Assembly: GCA_010909165.1 (NCBI GenBank)
Contig: MU008161.1
Span: 868,001-932,000, forward strand
DNA length: 64,000 nt
Source: Anthoceros angustus
Lineage: Eukaryota; Streptophyta; Anthocerotopsida; Anthocerotales; Anthocerotaceae
Direction of reading: 5' to 3'
Of the stretch, positions 35,601-47,480 are shown one piece after another. How positions within the stretch are numbered: position 1 is the first letter of the stretch; each line of letters begins with the position of its first letter. Below the pieces are notes generated by a model, which was given only the letters and a program-made list of their open reading frames with translations, was not told the origin of the DNA and searched no databases. The translations under genes were made by a program, and so were the position numbers.

Positions 35601-37374
35601 AGCCAAGAGGCGGAAGACGGTGCCGCTTACCAACGCCTCGGGTGCCGGTATTTACCCCCCGCCACCTGAGTGGCAAGAGGTCAAGAGGCGTAAGGAGGGC
35701 GAAGGGACGTGGCCCAAGGAGTGGAGGTCACCGGGCAGCCCCACCTCGAGCCGGCCCTGCCCCGGCTGTGAAGGGGCAAAAGAGCTTGCTCCCGACCCCT
35801 CACCTCCTCCGAGCCCTGTGAGAAAGAGGGCACAAAGGAGTTAGAGGCCAAGAGGGCCAAGAGGGTGAGACTCGACCACCACTGTGACCCGAGGGTCCCG
35901 ATTAGGTCCGAGAACCCACCGACTTACTGATCAAGGTATGGAGGTCCTGGCGATCGAGAAATGCCGGCCCCACTACGGACTTTGTGGGGGCCTCACGCGG
36001 CCGTGGAAGAAACACGGCGAAGTCTGCTACCGCCATGGACGGAATGCTTTGGGGTCTCGTGGTACATGGAGAAGACCTGTGAAGTGGAGGCCACCCGAGG
36101 AGGATGGTGGAACCCAAGAGCAAGTGAAGGCCGAGGGGCAAAGGAAAGGCGGAGTCCTCGCCGGATCGAGGAAGGGAAACGCCGGGTGGAGCGAGGCCCG
36201 GTTCAAGCAGATCAAGGTTCTTCACCGTCAACAAGCTCAGAGGCCCAAGCGCGGGCGGAGGACCTTGCAGCGAAGAGGGAAGCGCAGCAGAGGCGGAAGA
36301 GGCCCGGCACAAGCAGAGAGCTCGACGGAGGCGGCCCGGCCAGAGCCAAATGGGCGAGGCCTGTAAAGGCGGAGCGGAAGTCATGTGAAGAGCGACCGGA
36401 TCACCATGACGTGATCGAACCGTGGAGAGTCACAGCAAATGAGGCTAACTCAAGGCCGTGACAGGGATGGAGTAAGGCCAAGACGGGAGATAGAGGATCT
36501 CCGAGCAACCGGAGGAGCAGGAGGAGGCGCAGCAGATGGAGGATGAAGGACACGCTGAGCTACAACCCAAGATGCGCTTGAGCAGCAGTGATTCTCAACG
36601 AGAGAATCCACGACTCGAGCACGAAATGAGTGCTCCGTCTCAAGACGGAGGAAAATCGCGACTATCCAAGGAGTTGGACGCTGCTGCTGTATGAGCCGGA
36701 GGAAGTCCGAGTCGGACGGAGGTATCCACCGCCTGAGAGGGAGTCATGAGCTAAAGGCCGAGAATGAGCGGAGGCGGAGCGCGAGCACCGGAAGCGTAAA
36801 AGAAGCCGCCGTCCACCGAGAAAGGCGGAAGGGAACGCCGCGCTATGGCGGTAAGTCGGGCATGGAAAGGAAACGACGGAGCCGGAGCAAGTGAGCAACA
36901 ATGGCCTGCAGGAGGTGACCGAGGCCGCCTTGTAGCCTCGCGTGATACACCCCTGCCCACACAACCGGGCAGGAGAGGTGGCCCAACAAGCCGGCGCAGA
37001 CTCCGGAACACTTATGGCGAGGGAGTATCGGTGCCCGCACACGTGGAAGAGGCACCAACAAGTCGATTCGGACTTTGCCTATTACCACGCCGAGCTCAAG
37101 GCGAGAAGCCTCGACGAAACCTGGACGGACCGGAAGGCTCAAGGAGATGAAGGCCACGGGACAAAGACAGTGGACCCTAGTGGCCCCTGCTTGAGATGAC
37201 GGAGCGGCGGAGAGGAGCAACCGAGGAGCAACGAGGGAGCGGATGCGATCGAGGTAAGCACCCCGCACCTCACCATGGAAGGAGGGGCCAACGGAGTCAC
37301 GATCAGGAGGACTTCGAGGAGAGCCACGAGGAGTCCCGTGAGGGAGGAAACCCGGGTGGGCGTGAGTCCGACTT

Positions 37375-37555
37375 TGTCCGGACTGAGGGAGGCCACAAGT
37401 CCGGACTCAAGTCCGGACCAAGTCCGGACTAATAAGTCCGACTCAAGTCCGGACTGAATAAGTCCGACTCAAGTCCGGACCTAATAACACCGAGGTCCGG
37501 ACCTGAGACAAGGTCGGACCTAGCCACGGACCTGAGCCGGACTCAAGTTCGTGAG
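37375..37555. repeat. 11-bp TCCGGA tandem array, first block in LTR 3
   Basis: Units of CAAGTCCGGACT/C and TAATAAGTCCGACT. This block is followed by a jump back to upstream U3 sequence at about 37622. Confidence 0.82.
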
Positions 37556-38204
37556 TCGAGACAGACCTCGAGGACCGGCCGCAAGAAGGAGGAGCCCCTT
37601 CGACTTACGCTTAGGGGAGCCGAGAATGAGCGGAGGCGGAGGAGCGCGAGCACCGGAAGCGTAAAAGAAGCCGCCGTCCACCGAGAAAGGCGGAAGGGCA
37701 TGCGCTATGGCGGAAGTGGCGATGGAAAGGAAGCAGCGGAGGCGGAGGCGGAGCAACCGCAGGAGGTGACCGAGGCCGCCTTGTAGCCTCGCGTGTCTGA
37801 CCCGGTATCAAATCTGGCGGAGAGGTGGCCCAACAAGCCGGCGCAGACTCCGGAACACTTATGGCGGAGGGAGTATCGGGTGCTCGGGCACGTGGAAGAG
37901 GCAATTCAACAAGTCGATTCGGACTTTGCCTATTACCACGCCGAGCTCCGTAGAAGCCTCTCGGCGCGGCAGCGGACGGACCTGGAAGGCTCGAAGGAGA
38001 TGAAGGCCACGGGGACACAGGACCCTAGTGGCCTGTTTGAGATGACGGAGGCGGAGCAACCGGAGGAGGCGAGCAGGGAGCGGATGCGGAGGTAAGCACC
38101 CGCACCTCACCATGGAAGGAGGAGCAGAAGGCGAGGCGATCGGGAGCTGGAGGACTTGAGGAGAGCCACGGAGGTCCGTGAGGAGGAAACCGGGTGGGCG
38201 TGAG

Positions 38205-38400
38205 TCGGACTTTGTCCGGACCCGGAGGCCGGACCAAGTCCGGACCTCGGTGTCGTCCGGACCACAAGTCCGGACCCGTAATAAGTCCGGACCAAGTCCG
38301 GACCTAATAAGTCCGGACCACGAGGTCCGGACCCGAGGTCCGGACCCGAGGTCCGGACCAAGTCCGACTCAAGTCCGGACCGAAATAAGCCGGACTCAAG
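38205..38400. repeat. 11-bp TCCGGA tandem array, second block in LTR 3
   Basis: The best-conserved block: repeated AAGTCCGGACC alternating with GAGGTCCGGACCC. Nearly every unit keeps the TCCGGA core. Confidence 0.85.
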
Positions 38401-38599
38401 TTCGTGAGTCGAGGCAGACCTCGAGGGCCGGTGCAGCGATGGAGGAGCCCCGCCGACTTACGCTTAGGGGAGCCGATGGTGGCCCCACCGGCGGAGGAGT
38501 CCCGTGAGGGAGGCCAAGGCGAGGCCCGCGAACGACGGAGCCGGAGGACTTGAGGAGAGCCACGGAGGAGTCCCGTGAGGGAGGAAACCCGGCGTGAGT

Positions 38600-38785
38600 C
38601 CGACTTTGTCCTCGGGAGGCCGACCAAGTCCGGACTAATAAGTCCGGACTCAAGTCCGAGAATAAGTCCGGACTCAAGTCCGGACTAATAAGTCCGGACC
38701 AAGTCCGGACAATAACCGACCCCGAGGTCCGGACCTGAGACAAGGTCGGACCTAGCGCCGACCAGAATAAGCCGGACTCAAGTTC
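38600..38785. repeat. 11-bp TCCGGA tandem array, third block in LTR 3
   Basis: Further copies with AATAAGTCCGGACT spacers, after a short rearranged stretch (38480-38600) in which GGAGTCCCGTGAGGGAGG appears twice. Confidence 0.82.
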
Positions 38786-38962
38786 GTGAGTCGAGACAGA
38801 CCTCGAGGACCGGGCAAGAAGGAGGAGCCCCTTCGACTTACGCTTAGGGGAGCCGAGCCGGTGGCCCCACCGCGAAGGACCTGTGGAGGCCAGGAGGATG
38901 ACGCCGTAACGGCGTCGATCCGCCAAGAGCCCAACCCGGCTGTGATTCCGGGAGAGGAGGGC

Positions 38963-41334
38963 CCGCCTCACGGATCATCCGATTGGGTGCACCACAACCG
39001 CTGTGACGGGATTGACCACCCATTCCGAGGCGGGCTCCTGTGGACCTTCCCACAACAAGGGGGAGATAGGGGGATAGGGTAGGCGTCGATTAGGGTATAC
39101 CGAAAGCTATCACCGTAATAGGGTAATAAAGACGCCACCTTGGGCGCAGATAAGAGGGCCGAGTCGCCTAGTAAAGCATCTTTCTCTTGGTGTTGATGCG
39201 CGTTCTTGCACCTTTGTGAGTCTTCTTGCTAACGTGAGTCCCGAGTCACCGAAAGGTGCACGACGGGAGATTGATCAAGGTCCCGTGACGACTTAACGCT
39301 GTGGTGTGTGCGGGGAAGGGTGACCGTGATCCGTGCTCGAGCCGCGTCCGACACCGGATCGAACGTGAGCCGAGGAACCCGGAGGGTGTGTAGAGCCCGG
39401 ACGAGAGGCCCGCGAACGACGAGGAGGTCCGGATCACAGAATCAAGGCCTTTTCTAAGATCAAGAGTGTAGCGGAGAGGAGAGAGGAAAGGATCGATGCG
39501 TGAAGGATGGCGTGAACGATACGGACGAACGGGTCCCTAAACGCTTGGCCATACCGGCCTACGGTGAACGCTAGAGTAGTTAGGAGTATGTGTGTGTAGA
39601 CCGAACGAGCGCTAAGGACGGTAAGAATCACCGAACGCGTAAACGCCTATCATTCCCTTGGGAACTGACTTCTTCCTACACACGGATTGTGCTACCGCTG
39701 GTCATCAAGAAAAGTCTCGCCACAAAGCTCCGTAGGATCCTTAGCCTCCGAGCCGCCTCACGGATCATCCGATTGGGTGCACCACAAGCTGTCGGGGGAT
39801 TGGACCACCCATTCCGGCGGGGCCAGGACCTTCCCACGGCGAAGGAGATAGGGGGATATGGTAGGCGGCCGATTAGGGTATCTGGCTATTTCGAATAGGG
39901 GTGTAATAAAGACGCCACCTTGGGCGCGATATAAGAGGGGATGCTCTAGTAAAGCATCTTTCTCTTGGTGTTGATGCGCGTTCTTGCGGACCTTTGTGAG
40001 TCTTCTTGCTAACGTGAGTCTGAGTCCGGCGGGCACGGCGGCTCGGGAGATTGATCAAGGTCCCGGTGGCGGACTTAGCGTTGTGGTGTGTGCGGGGAAG
40101 GGTGGCGGTGATCCGTGCTCGAGCCGCGTCCGACACCGGATCGAACGTGAGCCGGAGGAACCCGGAGGGTGTGTAGAGCCCGGACGAGAGGCCCGCGAAC
40201 GACGAGGAGGTCCGGATCACAGAATCAAGGCCTTTTCTAAGATCAAGAGTGTAGCGGAGAGGAGAGAGGAAAGGATCGATGCGTGAAGGATGGCGTGAAC
40301 GATACGGACGAACGGGTCCCTAAACGCTTGGCCATACCGGCCTACGGTGAACGCTAGAGTAGTTAGGAGTATGTGTGTGTAGACCGAACGAGCGCTAAGG
40401 ACGGTAAGAATCACCGAACGCGTAAACGCCTATCATTCCCTTGGGAACGGACTTCTTCCTACACACGGATTGTGCTACCGCTGGTCATCAAGAAAAGTCT
40501 CGCCACAAAGCTCCGTAGGATCCTTAGCCTCCGAGCCGCCTCACGGATCATCCGATTGGGTGCACCACAAGCTGTCGGGGGATTGGACCACCCATTCCGG
40601 CGGGGCCAGGACCTTCCCACGGCGAAGGAGATAGGGGGATAGTGGTAGGCGGCCGATTAGGGTATCTGGCTATTTCGAATAGGGGGTGTAATAAAGACGC
40701 CACCTTGGGCGCGATATAAGAGGGGATGCTCTAGTAAAGCATCTTTCTCTTGGTGTTGATGCGCGTTCTTGCGGACCTTTGTGAGTCTTCTTGCTAACGT
40801 GAGTCTGAGTCCGGCGGGCACGGCGGCTCGGGAGATTGATCAAGGTCCCGGTGGCGGACTTAGCGTTGTGGTGTGTGCGGGGAAGGGTGGCGGTGATCCG
40901 TGTCGGAGCCGCGGTCCAGGCACCAGGAGCGTGAGCCGGAGGAACTCGGGAGGGTGTGTAGAGCCGGACGGAGGCGTGAGCAGCGGAGGAGGTCGGGGAT
41001 GCGTAACCAGCGTCTTTTCTAAGGCGAAGAGTGTAGCGTGAGAGGAGAGAGGAAAGGGCGGATCGTGAAGGATGTATGTGAGCAATCACGACTGAGCAGG
41101 TCCCTAAACGTTTATCAAGACTGTCACGGTGCGTTGTGAGTAGTTAGGAGTATGTGTGTGTCTTTGAGGCGAGCAGGCGCTAAGGGCCAGTAAGAATTAC
41201 AGAACATGATGGCAGGCCTATCATTCCCTTGGGAACGGACTTCTTCCTACAACGACACGGGATTGTGCGCGCCCGGCTGGTCATCAGCAAAAGTCTCGCC
41301 ACAAAGCTCCAGGGTAGGATCCTTAGCCTCCGAG
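38963..41334. repeat. Triplicated LTR end carrying LINE flank
   Basis: Three consecutive units start at CCGCCTCACGGATC: 38963-39752, 39753-40535 and 40536 onward. The first two end with the LTR terminus CACA plus 28 bp (AAGCTCCGTAGGATCCTTAG...) that correspond to the LINE sequence at 41304-41334. Units 1 and 2 therefore contain a copy of the insertion junction. Confidence 0.85.
39900..39935 (+). promoter_or_regulatory. Candidate LTR poly(A) signal and TATA box
   Basis: GTAATAAAGACGCC is followed about 20 bases later by GCGATATAAGAGG, then by a short GATGCT...AGCATC stem. The arrangement fits an LTR U3/R border, with the poly(A) signal just upstream of the start of R. The same segment recurs near 15777, 25650, 39123 and 40690. 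In most copies the TATA motif has decayed to AGATAAGAG. Confidence 0.5.
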
Positions 41335-41798
41335 TCAGTCTCAGCCTCGACACTTTCAAAAGCTAAGGCCCCCCACTTGCCCTCCAGCACTTCTCCTGGG
41401 ACCCTTAGCGCTGCACGTATGCCCTCACTCATCCCTTCCTGCACCCAAGAAAAGATGGTTCTAACATGCCTCATAGGGATAGAGAACTCCTCCTTTATCT
41501 GGACAGCAGCTTTCCAGCCATTTTCTCGGTGACACCACAAATGGCCGAGCTGATATAAGCCATGTCTAGCAGCGTTGCTCAGAATCTGCGACCTCAATGA
41601 ACGAGAAAAAAAGCTTGGTTTCCACAGCCCTGAGAAGCCCTGGAGAGGGAGGCCAAGTGCGTCGTCAATGCACCTAGGGGGTGGGTGGATCAACAAGTGC
41701 TGGACAACTAAGTAGTTGTTCCAAATTGAAGTGAACAAAGGAGAACAGCCCCTGGTGTCCAAGATAGGCTTGTCTGCCAGAATGTTGTCGATGGACCG

Positions 41799-43906
41799 TC
41801 ACCCGTGTGAAGCTGCTTGAACGTGGTCGAGGTGGACATTAATGAAGCTTTTCCATGGGTAGGGGGATGGGTCAGCTGCCTGGAGTACCCATTGTGAGTG
41901 CAAAGCTTGCATTTTGCTGACTGGATCAACCAACCCTAGCCCGCCCCAGGATTTGGCCTGAATAAGGTGTTGCCAGGCCACGCGGTGTAAGCTTGAGGCC
42001 ACATCGGCTGGTTTATTCCAGAGGAAATTCATGATGATTCTGCGTAGCCCCTTAAACTCCTGATCAATAGGAGCCCATAAAAATAGGTAATACCAGAGGG
42101 AAGCAGTGAGTATGTGGTTTATAACAACCAAGCGCCCTGCAAAATTCAACTCCACAAGCTGTAGCCCGCATGCCTTGCGAATAAATTTTAGACAAGCACA
42201 CTTGCCAATTGCCCCATTCTCATCCTCTTCTTGAAACGGCAGGCCTAGATACTTGTGGGAGGACGGCCTTTGCACCCTGGAAATATGACTCAAGCATTGA
42301 GGAATGTTATCCTCCATGTTCAAACACAACATCCGGGTTTTTGCCCAGTTGACCGAACATCCGGACAGCTGTCCAAAAACTTTGACCTGCATCAACATGG
42401 CTTGAAGGGAGGACACTTTGGCTAAGGAAAACAGCATGGTATCATCAGCAAAGGCTGAAATTTTCAGGGAGGAACCATCTAGGGCTGGGATGCCTACGAA
42501 ATCCGGATCCTGCTTGATAGCTCGGATTAGGAAATCTGATATAATGATGAAAAGGAAGGGAGCAAGAGGGCATCCCTGCCGCACGGAACGGTGATCCGAA
42601 ACCTGTCCGTGGAGGAGCCATTCACTAAAACTTTAGCTCCTGCATCTTCACTGAGAATAGCTACCCACCAACAAAAATTACTTCCAAAGCCAAAGTTTCT
42701 CAAGCATCTCCACAAGAAGTGCCACTCCACAGTGTTGTAAGCCTTGTAAAAATCCAGTGACAGAAGGACTGCTGGAATTTGCTGCTGAGAAATGGAAAAC
42801 TTAACCTCCCACAGCAGGAGCAAGTTGTCCAGGATGCAGCGATTCTGGATAAAACCTCTCGGTTCCTGCTCTATCCATTCGTTCATGAAGGGCTTAATTC
42901 TGTTAGCCAACACCTTGGCTGTCACCTTGTAAGTGGTAGTTAAGAGTGTTATTGGCCGCCAATTGGTGATTGATAAACAGGCATCCGGCTTAGGCAATAA
43001 TGTTATAACCCCTAGATTGAACCAGCTGCCCATAGTACCTTCCTCCCAAATAGCCTTGACAGATTTCATGAATAGAGGGTGCATAAACTCCCACCCCCAT
43101 AGAAGGAATTCGGGGGGGATACCATCATGCCCGGGAGACTTGTTCCAGGGCATATCTTTCAAGGCGATAAGGACCTCCTCTTTATTGATGGGCACATCCA
43201 ATAGAGTCCTTTGAGTCTTTGACACCTTCGCCTGAAGGTGACTGTAGTGCTTGGCCCAAAGAGATTCCCAATTAGCAGCCTTACCGAGGCTGGTGAAAAT
43301 ACCAGCGTAGAAGCATGCAATAAGTCGCTTCAGTCCCTCCAGAGATTCCTGGATCACACCAGCCGCATTTGATAGTGGGGGAATGCGGGTCTTGTGGCGA
43401 TTGGCCACCAACTTGTTAAAGAAGAATTTGGACGGACAGTCACCCTCTTTAACCCACTTGACCTTGGCCCGCTTAAACCACCCACGGGCTCGATCTTCCT
43501 CCATGTTAGCAACAGCACATTGCACTTCCATGAGCCTGGCCACCTCTCCAGATGAGAGAGAGTGTTGATCACATTGACTCTGCAAGAAACTCAGCTCCTC
43601 TCTGAGAAACTCTTCCTTTTGTCTTTGTTCTCGCTTGAGCTTGATTCCAAACCCTCGCAAGAAGCGGGTTGCCTCTCCATTAGCAGTAGCCAGCCTCTGC
43701 AATGCAGGGGCGTCCTCTTGTTCAGCAAGCAACCACAAGTTCCTAATTCTATCATATACACCGTCACACTTGAGGAGGGCTGTGTTCATTCGGAAGGATT
43801 GAAGCCCTAGCTTGCCCTTGCCTGCTGCAGGTGTGAGGTGCAGGTTAAGGCTGACAGGGTGATGATCAGATAGAATGGTCCCTGCTAGTATGCTGTAACA
43901 GCCCAC
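41799..43906 (-). pseudogene. LINE ORF2 reverse transcriptase domain
   Basis: Reverse transcriptase. Frame 42527-43906 contains NKSPGHDGIPPEFL, LLPKPDACLSITNWRPITLL, RGFIQNRCILDNLLL and SLDFYKAYNTVEW. Frame 41799-42584 continues with RQGCPLAPFLF, the catalytic FADDTMLF, and KYLGLPF. The two overlap by a single frameshift near 42580. Downstream frame 41247-41762 (its last codons run into the gypsy LTR) carries the thumb/linker region. Apart from the frameshift the catalytic residues are intact. Confidence 0.88.
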
Positions 43907-43941
43907 TTGTGAGATCCATGGCAGGGGAATATAAAACCTGT

Positions 43942-44640
43942 CTAGCCACCTAGCCTTGAGATTGGTGAGTTGCTGGTTGGTCTAGCTGAAGAGTAAAGAC
44001 TCCCTCTGACGATGAGCAGGGAGAGCCACCCAAGGGTCTTGGACATGAGCACAGTGTCTCGAAGTTCTTGCCATGATAAGGGTACGGAGCGAACCTCCCC
44101 CGAGTTATCTCCTTTCATATCCTCTTGTCGCTCAACGAAGTTGAAGTCCCCTGCAAGTATCCATGGCACTATGTCATCTAGTGCTTCACTAATTCTAGTC
44201 CACAGGCGGCTGCGTTCAATCGCAGAATTGGGAGCATACACATTACAGATACCAAGGGCCCCCTTGGGCGTCTGTAACTTGACCCAAACAAACCGGCCAA
44301 AATCATCCTTGCCTGACTCCAGGACATGGTGGGCTTGCTCAGGATGGACTGTGATAGACAACCCTCCCCCGGTAGCTGATTCATTATCACCTAAGGTAGA
44401 TCCCCTTCCTGGCGCAGCTAATGCAGCCGACCAAACTGACCTCCCTTGGACAAAGACTCGTTTTACCCTTTGTATATGGGCTTCAAAGAGTTTATGTTCT
44501 TGAAGACATAGCACATCCCACACAATATCTTCTTGCATAAGATGACACAGCCTGCGGCATTTGGATGCTGTTTTAGACCACCCTCCTCAACCCCTCACAT
44601 TCCATGACACAATCCGAAGTTGCTCTCCCCTGCGATATTG
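43942..44640 (-). pseudogene. LINE ORF2 endonuclease domain (EEP/APE-like)
   Basis: Nicks target DNA for target-primed reverse transcription. It begins with RIVSWNVRG, where a TGA interrupts just after the motif. It continues through DVLCLQEHKL (catalytic Glu), GICNVYAPNS and WILAGDFNFV (catalytic Asp/Asn). A frameshift or stop near 43940 separates it from the RT frame. Confidence 0.78.
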
Positions 44641-44999
44641 CCTGATAGTGTCAACTCCCATCTATCTAGAGCTGCTTAATAGATTACGAACAGCTGAGGG
44701 TTTGGGGGCCTATCTAAGGACCTTGTTTGTGTGAGCACCGAAATTGGTTGCGTCCCCTCCTGCGATACTTTGAGAAGGCGTTTAGACTTCCAAACTAGAA
44801 CAAAACTGTCCATCAAAGTGATTAGGTACTTCTGTCCCGGCCGTAACTCACTCAACGGGGTGCGACCGTAGTCTCGTGACCATGGCGCATCTAAGACCCA
44901 CCTCCAGCCATTAAACAGCGGCATGATAATGGCGGAATCAGCATCCTAAAGGTGGAAGTTAGCATAAAACTTGCCCTCCCTCTCATAAACACCGCTGTA

Positions 45000-47480
45000 C
45001 TACTCCACGGACTTATCAATTTCCTTAGAGATGACTCCCCCACTCGTAAGCTCAGCACAAATTTTCTGATGCAATGATTTTCTCTTCTTACCGGAGATAA
45101 CCACCTGTTCCGGCTCCCCTCCAGGTTGCGAGACCTGAGCTAGAAATTGAATAGCGCCATGTAATCTCCGAGCAACCGAGATGTGCACTAAGAACTCCTT
45201 ATGGGTCGAGGTTGACTGGGTAGCCATCTCTTGACCCAACTTGTAATCTGGAGATGCCACAGCGACCTCCTCCTCGGCCCTTGCCCCCGAGTCTGCAGCC
45301 CCTGATAGTGGCCCGGGATCCAGGCCTAAACTGGATGAAAAGGGTTTGGCCAGCCTAGCCCTGTCACCAGTAGCAGCGGGCGAGAAGAAGGAGGGACTGC
45401 TGTCACCCGCTCGAGGAGTGGAAAATTCCTCATCCTCTTCACCCGATTTCATTGCGCCTGCACGTACAGAATCCTCAGCAAGGCAAGCCCGGTCAATTGC
45501 CACAATTGCAAGTCCCGGATCGTCGATTTCCATCTGCACTGCCAACGCTGGGTTCAGAAAACGCCATAGAGCTTGCTTCTAAAACTTGCACCGCTAACCC
45601 TTGTTGCAAAGCATCGCTCTGGGCACCTGTCCCTTTAGATCTCTTGTCATCTGGGGACACAACAGATTGTGCTGCAAGTTGAACTGCCTTGTTCAGGGCC
45701 TTGCGGGCCTCCAACACCGCAACGTGGTCTTGTCGCAACGAAGTCTGCGCCTGGCCGGCTGGGATGGTACCTCGACCTCGCTTCCCTAGCTTTGAGTCAG
45801 CACTAACATCCTCAACCATTGGGACAATCCCTTGCTCTGCCGTCGGACCCGGTGCGCGCTGAGCAGCAGCCCCCTCTGAACCTAACTTCTGGGGAGAAAC
45901 GGGCCGATGTGGTTCCTGGGGTGGATGGGAAGGTATGGATTCTTTCCACTGGAGCTCAATCGATCCAGGGAGCGTGATGAGGATCGGCGCAGACAGCCAA
46001 CCAAGAAACCCTAAAAGAGCCTTGAAGACTACCCTTGAGGCTAGCGTGAGCACTCCTCTCCTGAGTTTGGCATTCTTGATGAGAGCCAAGACCTGTTGCT
46101 CACTCGCCCACTGGCCCATCATATGATCTGGAATCCGGACATCCGCCCCTACCTCCATGTATGTGGTGACGTAAAGGAAGGACGATTGCTCGTCATAGCG
46201 GTGACCCACGATGCTCTGCCGAGCTTTGGTACCACAAGCAGCAACCACAGCATCGGTAAGCCCGGGTAAGCCAACCAACAATATGTCCTTGGACTTGGTT
46301 AAGGCAGCAGACCAGATAAGAGGCATGTCACACCCTACAGCTGCCCCTAGCGAGAGGGGTCGAGTGGGAATACTCCTGAGATTCTCAAATTGGGGGAGCC
46401 AAAAGTACCGAGATTGTCCCACCTGTTTTACAAGGATCAAGCAAGCTTTGATTTGTGTGTTAGGAGTGCTGGCAAACTGAGGAAAAACCGCTTGCTGAAC
46501 CTGAGTGGCCCACATATGACTCTTCGAGTTATGTCTGCACGGTCGTGTGACATATCCTTGAAATCCCGGTAATGGGCACCCTTCTTTCCCCAAGCCTCTA
46601 CCAGTATCCGTGCTAAACCGGATAGGGCACTGTTTTTTAAGGTGAGACTGGTCATCACAGACAGCACACCGTAGAGGCAAGTCCGGGTAATCAAACACTT
46701 GGGTAAATACACGAGAGGGATCGGACGGATCGCGGATGACAACTCGCGCTGGCAGCTTACTGAAATCGGATACCCGCACTCCAAACTTTGGAGGATTGGC
46801 AAGATCAAAAAAGGTTGAGTCCACCTTCGGAATGTCAACCACCCTGCCCACCATTGAAAAAATTTTCCTAACCATGGAGACGAGTTGTACTAGAAGCGCC
46901 AGTGTCGGACCACGAATTTACTGATAGTAGATTGTTGCAAAGTACAACCGGCCCGTGCCTCTAGTAGAGGAGTGCAGTCCTTGAATAAGACGTGAGTTTG
47001 CAGTAGCTTACCCGCATCTTCACTGTTGTCACATTTAATCTGGAACGTGCCATCTCCTTTCACAAAAGCATATGCAGGCTGTACGCCAAGCACTTTAGTG
47101 GCCTAGGTGTCAACCTCCTGCGTGGAGGGAGTATACCCTGACGCTAGACGGCCAACAACAAACGAAGAGGACAAAGCTGAGTCCTCCGATTCAAAGTACT
47201 TTTCTTCAGACAACACTTTTGCAAAAGGGCCAAGCTGGATACTGCCATCCCCGCTTGCCACTGGCTTAGTAGAACCCAGGCACTCCCCGGCAGAAGGAGT
47301 CTTCGTGTTGAAGTCCAGGGATTGAGGCCGAACCGGGGATTTCTCCGGTCTCCCTAAAGCGGCACCAGTACCCACGCTGGAGGGAGGGTTTGCAGTACGA
47401 TCTGTGACTGCTGCACTTTGTGGGAGAGCACTGAGTCTGTGGCCTCCCCGCCGAGCAAAGGAGCCCCGGTGCGGGGCCCT
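45000..47480 (-). pseudogene. LINE ORF1: nucleic-acid-binding protein with zinc knuckle
   Basis: Presumed RNA chaperone of the LINE particle. Reading 5' to 3' on the minus strand: an N-terminal stretch (47103-47375), an RRM/DUF4283-like block with PAYAFVKGDGTFQIKC (46890-47093), then the main 460-codon frame (45493-46875) with IFSMVGRVVDIPKVD and a CCHC knuckle C-A-V-C-D-D-Q-S-H-L-K-K-Q-C. A Pro/Ser-rich C-terminal region continues in 45000-45545 after a frameshift. At least three breaks separate the pieces. Confidence 0.72.

Larger units (their letters stand above)
7704..41303 (+). mobile_element. Ty3/gypsy LTR-retrotransposon array LTR-internal-LTR-internal-LTR inserted in the LINE
   Basis: The array starts TGTGGGC at 7704 and ends CGCCACA at 41303, a 5-bp TGTGG/CCACA terminal inverted repeat. 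The same end pair bounds every LTR: starts at 21928, 31771 (duplicate) and 33009; ends at 16374 and 26250. Each LTR end is followed by a tRNA-Asp-type primer site and each LTR start is preceded by a purine tract ending GGAGTA. Two internal regions share the middle LTR, the configuration made by recombination between LTRs of one element type or by tandem integration. Gag, PR, RT, RNase H and INT occur in Ty3/gypsy order. All frames are broken. Flanking 5-mers are CTGCT (left) and AAGCT (right), so a clean target duplication is not seen. Confidence 0.88.
33009..41303 (+). repeat. LTR 3 (8.3 kb, internally duplicated)
   Basis: Starts TGTGGGC after a polypurine tract and ends CTCGCCACA at the LINE junction. 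It is enlarged relative to LTR 2 by a 1025-bp tandem duplication (about 33250-34314 and 34326-35337), reuse of the 36760-37600 segment from 37622, an extra repeat-array block at 38480-38800, and a triplicated end (38963-41303). Copies of a TATA-like GATATAAG (39927 and 40709) lie just downstream of AATAAAG. Confidence 0.78.

Noticed and set aside
41206-41532. 108-codon plus-strand frame at the LTR-LINE junction
   Set aside because: It begins in the LTR and runs antisense to LINE coding sequence.
44012-44503. Plus-strand frame of 163 codons
   Set aside because: Antisense shadow of the LINE endonuclease domain.
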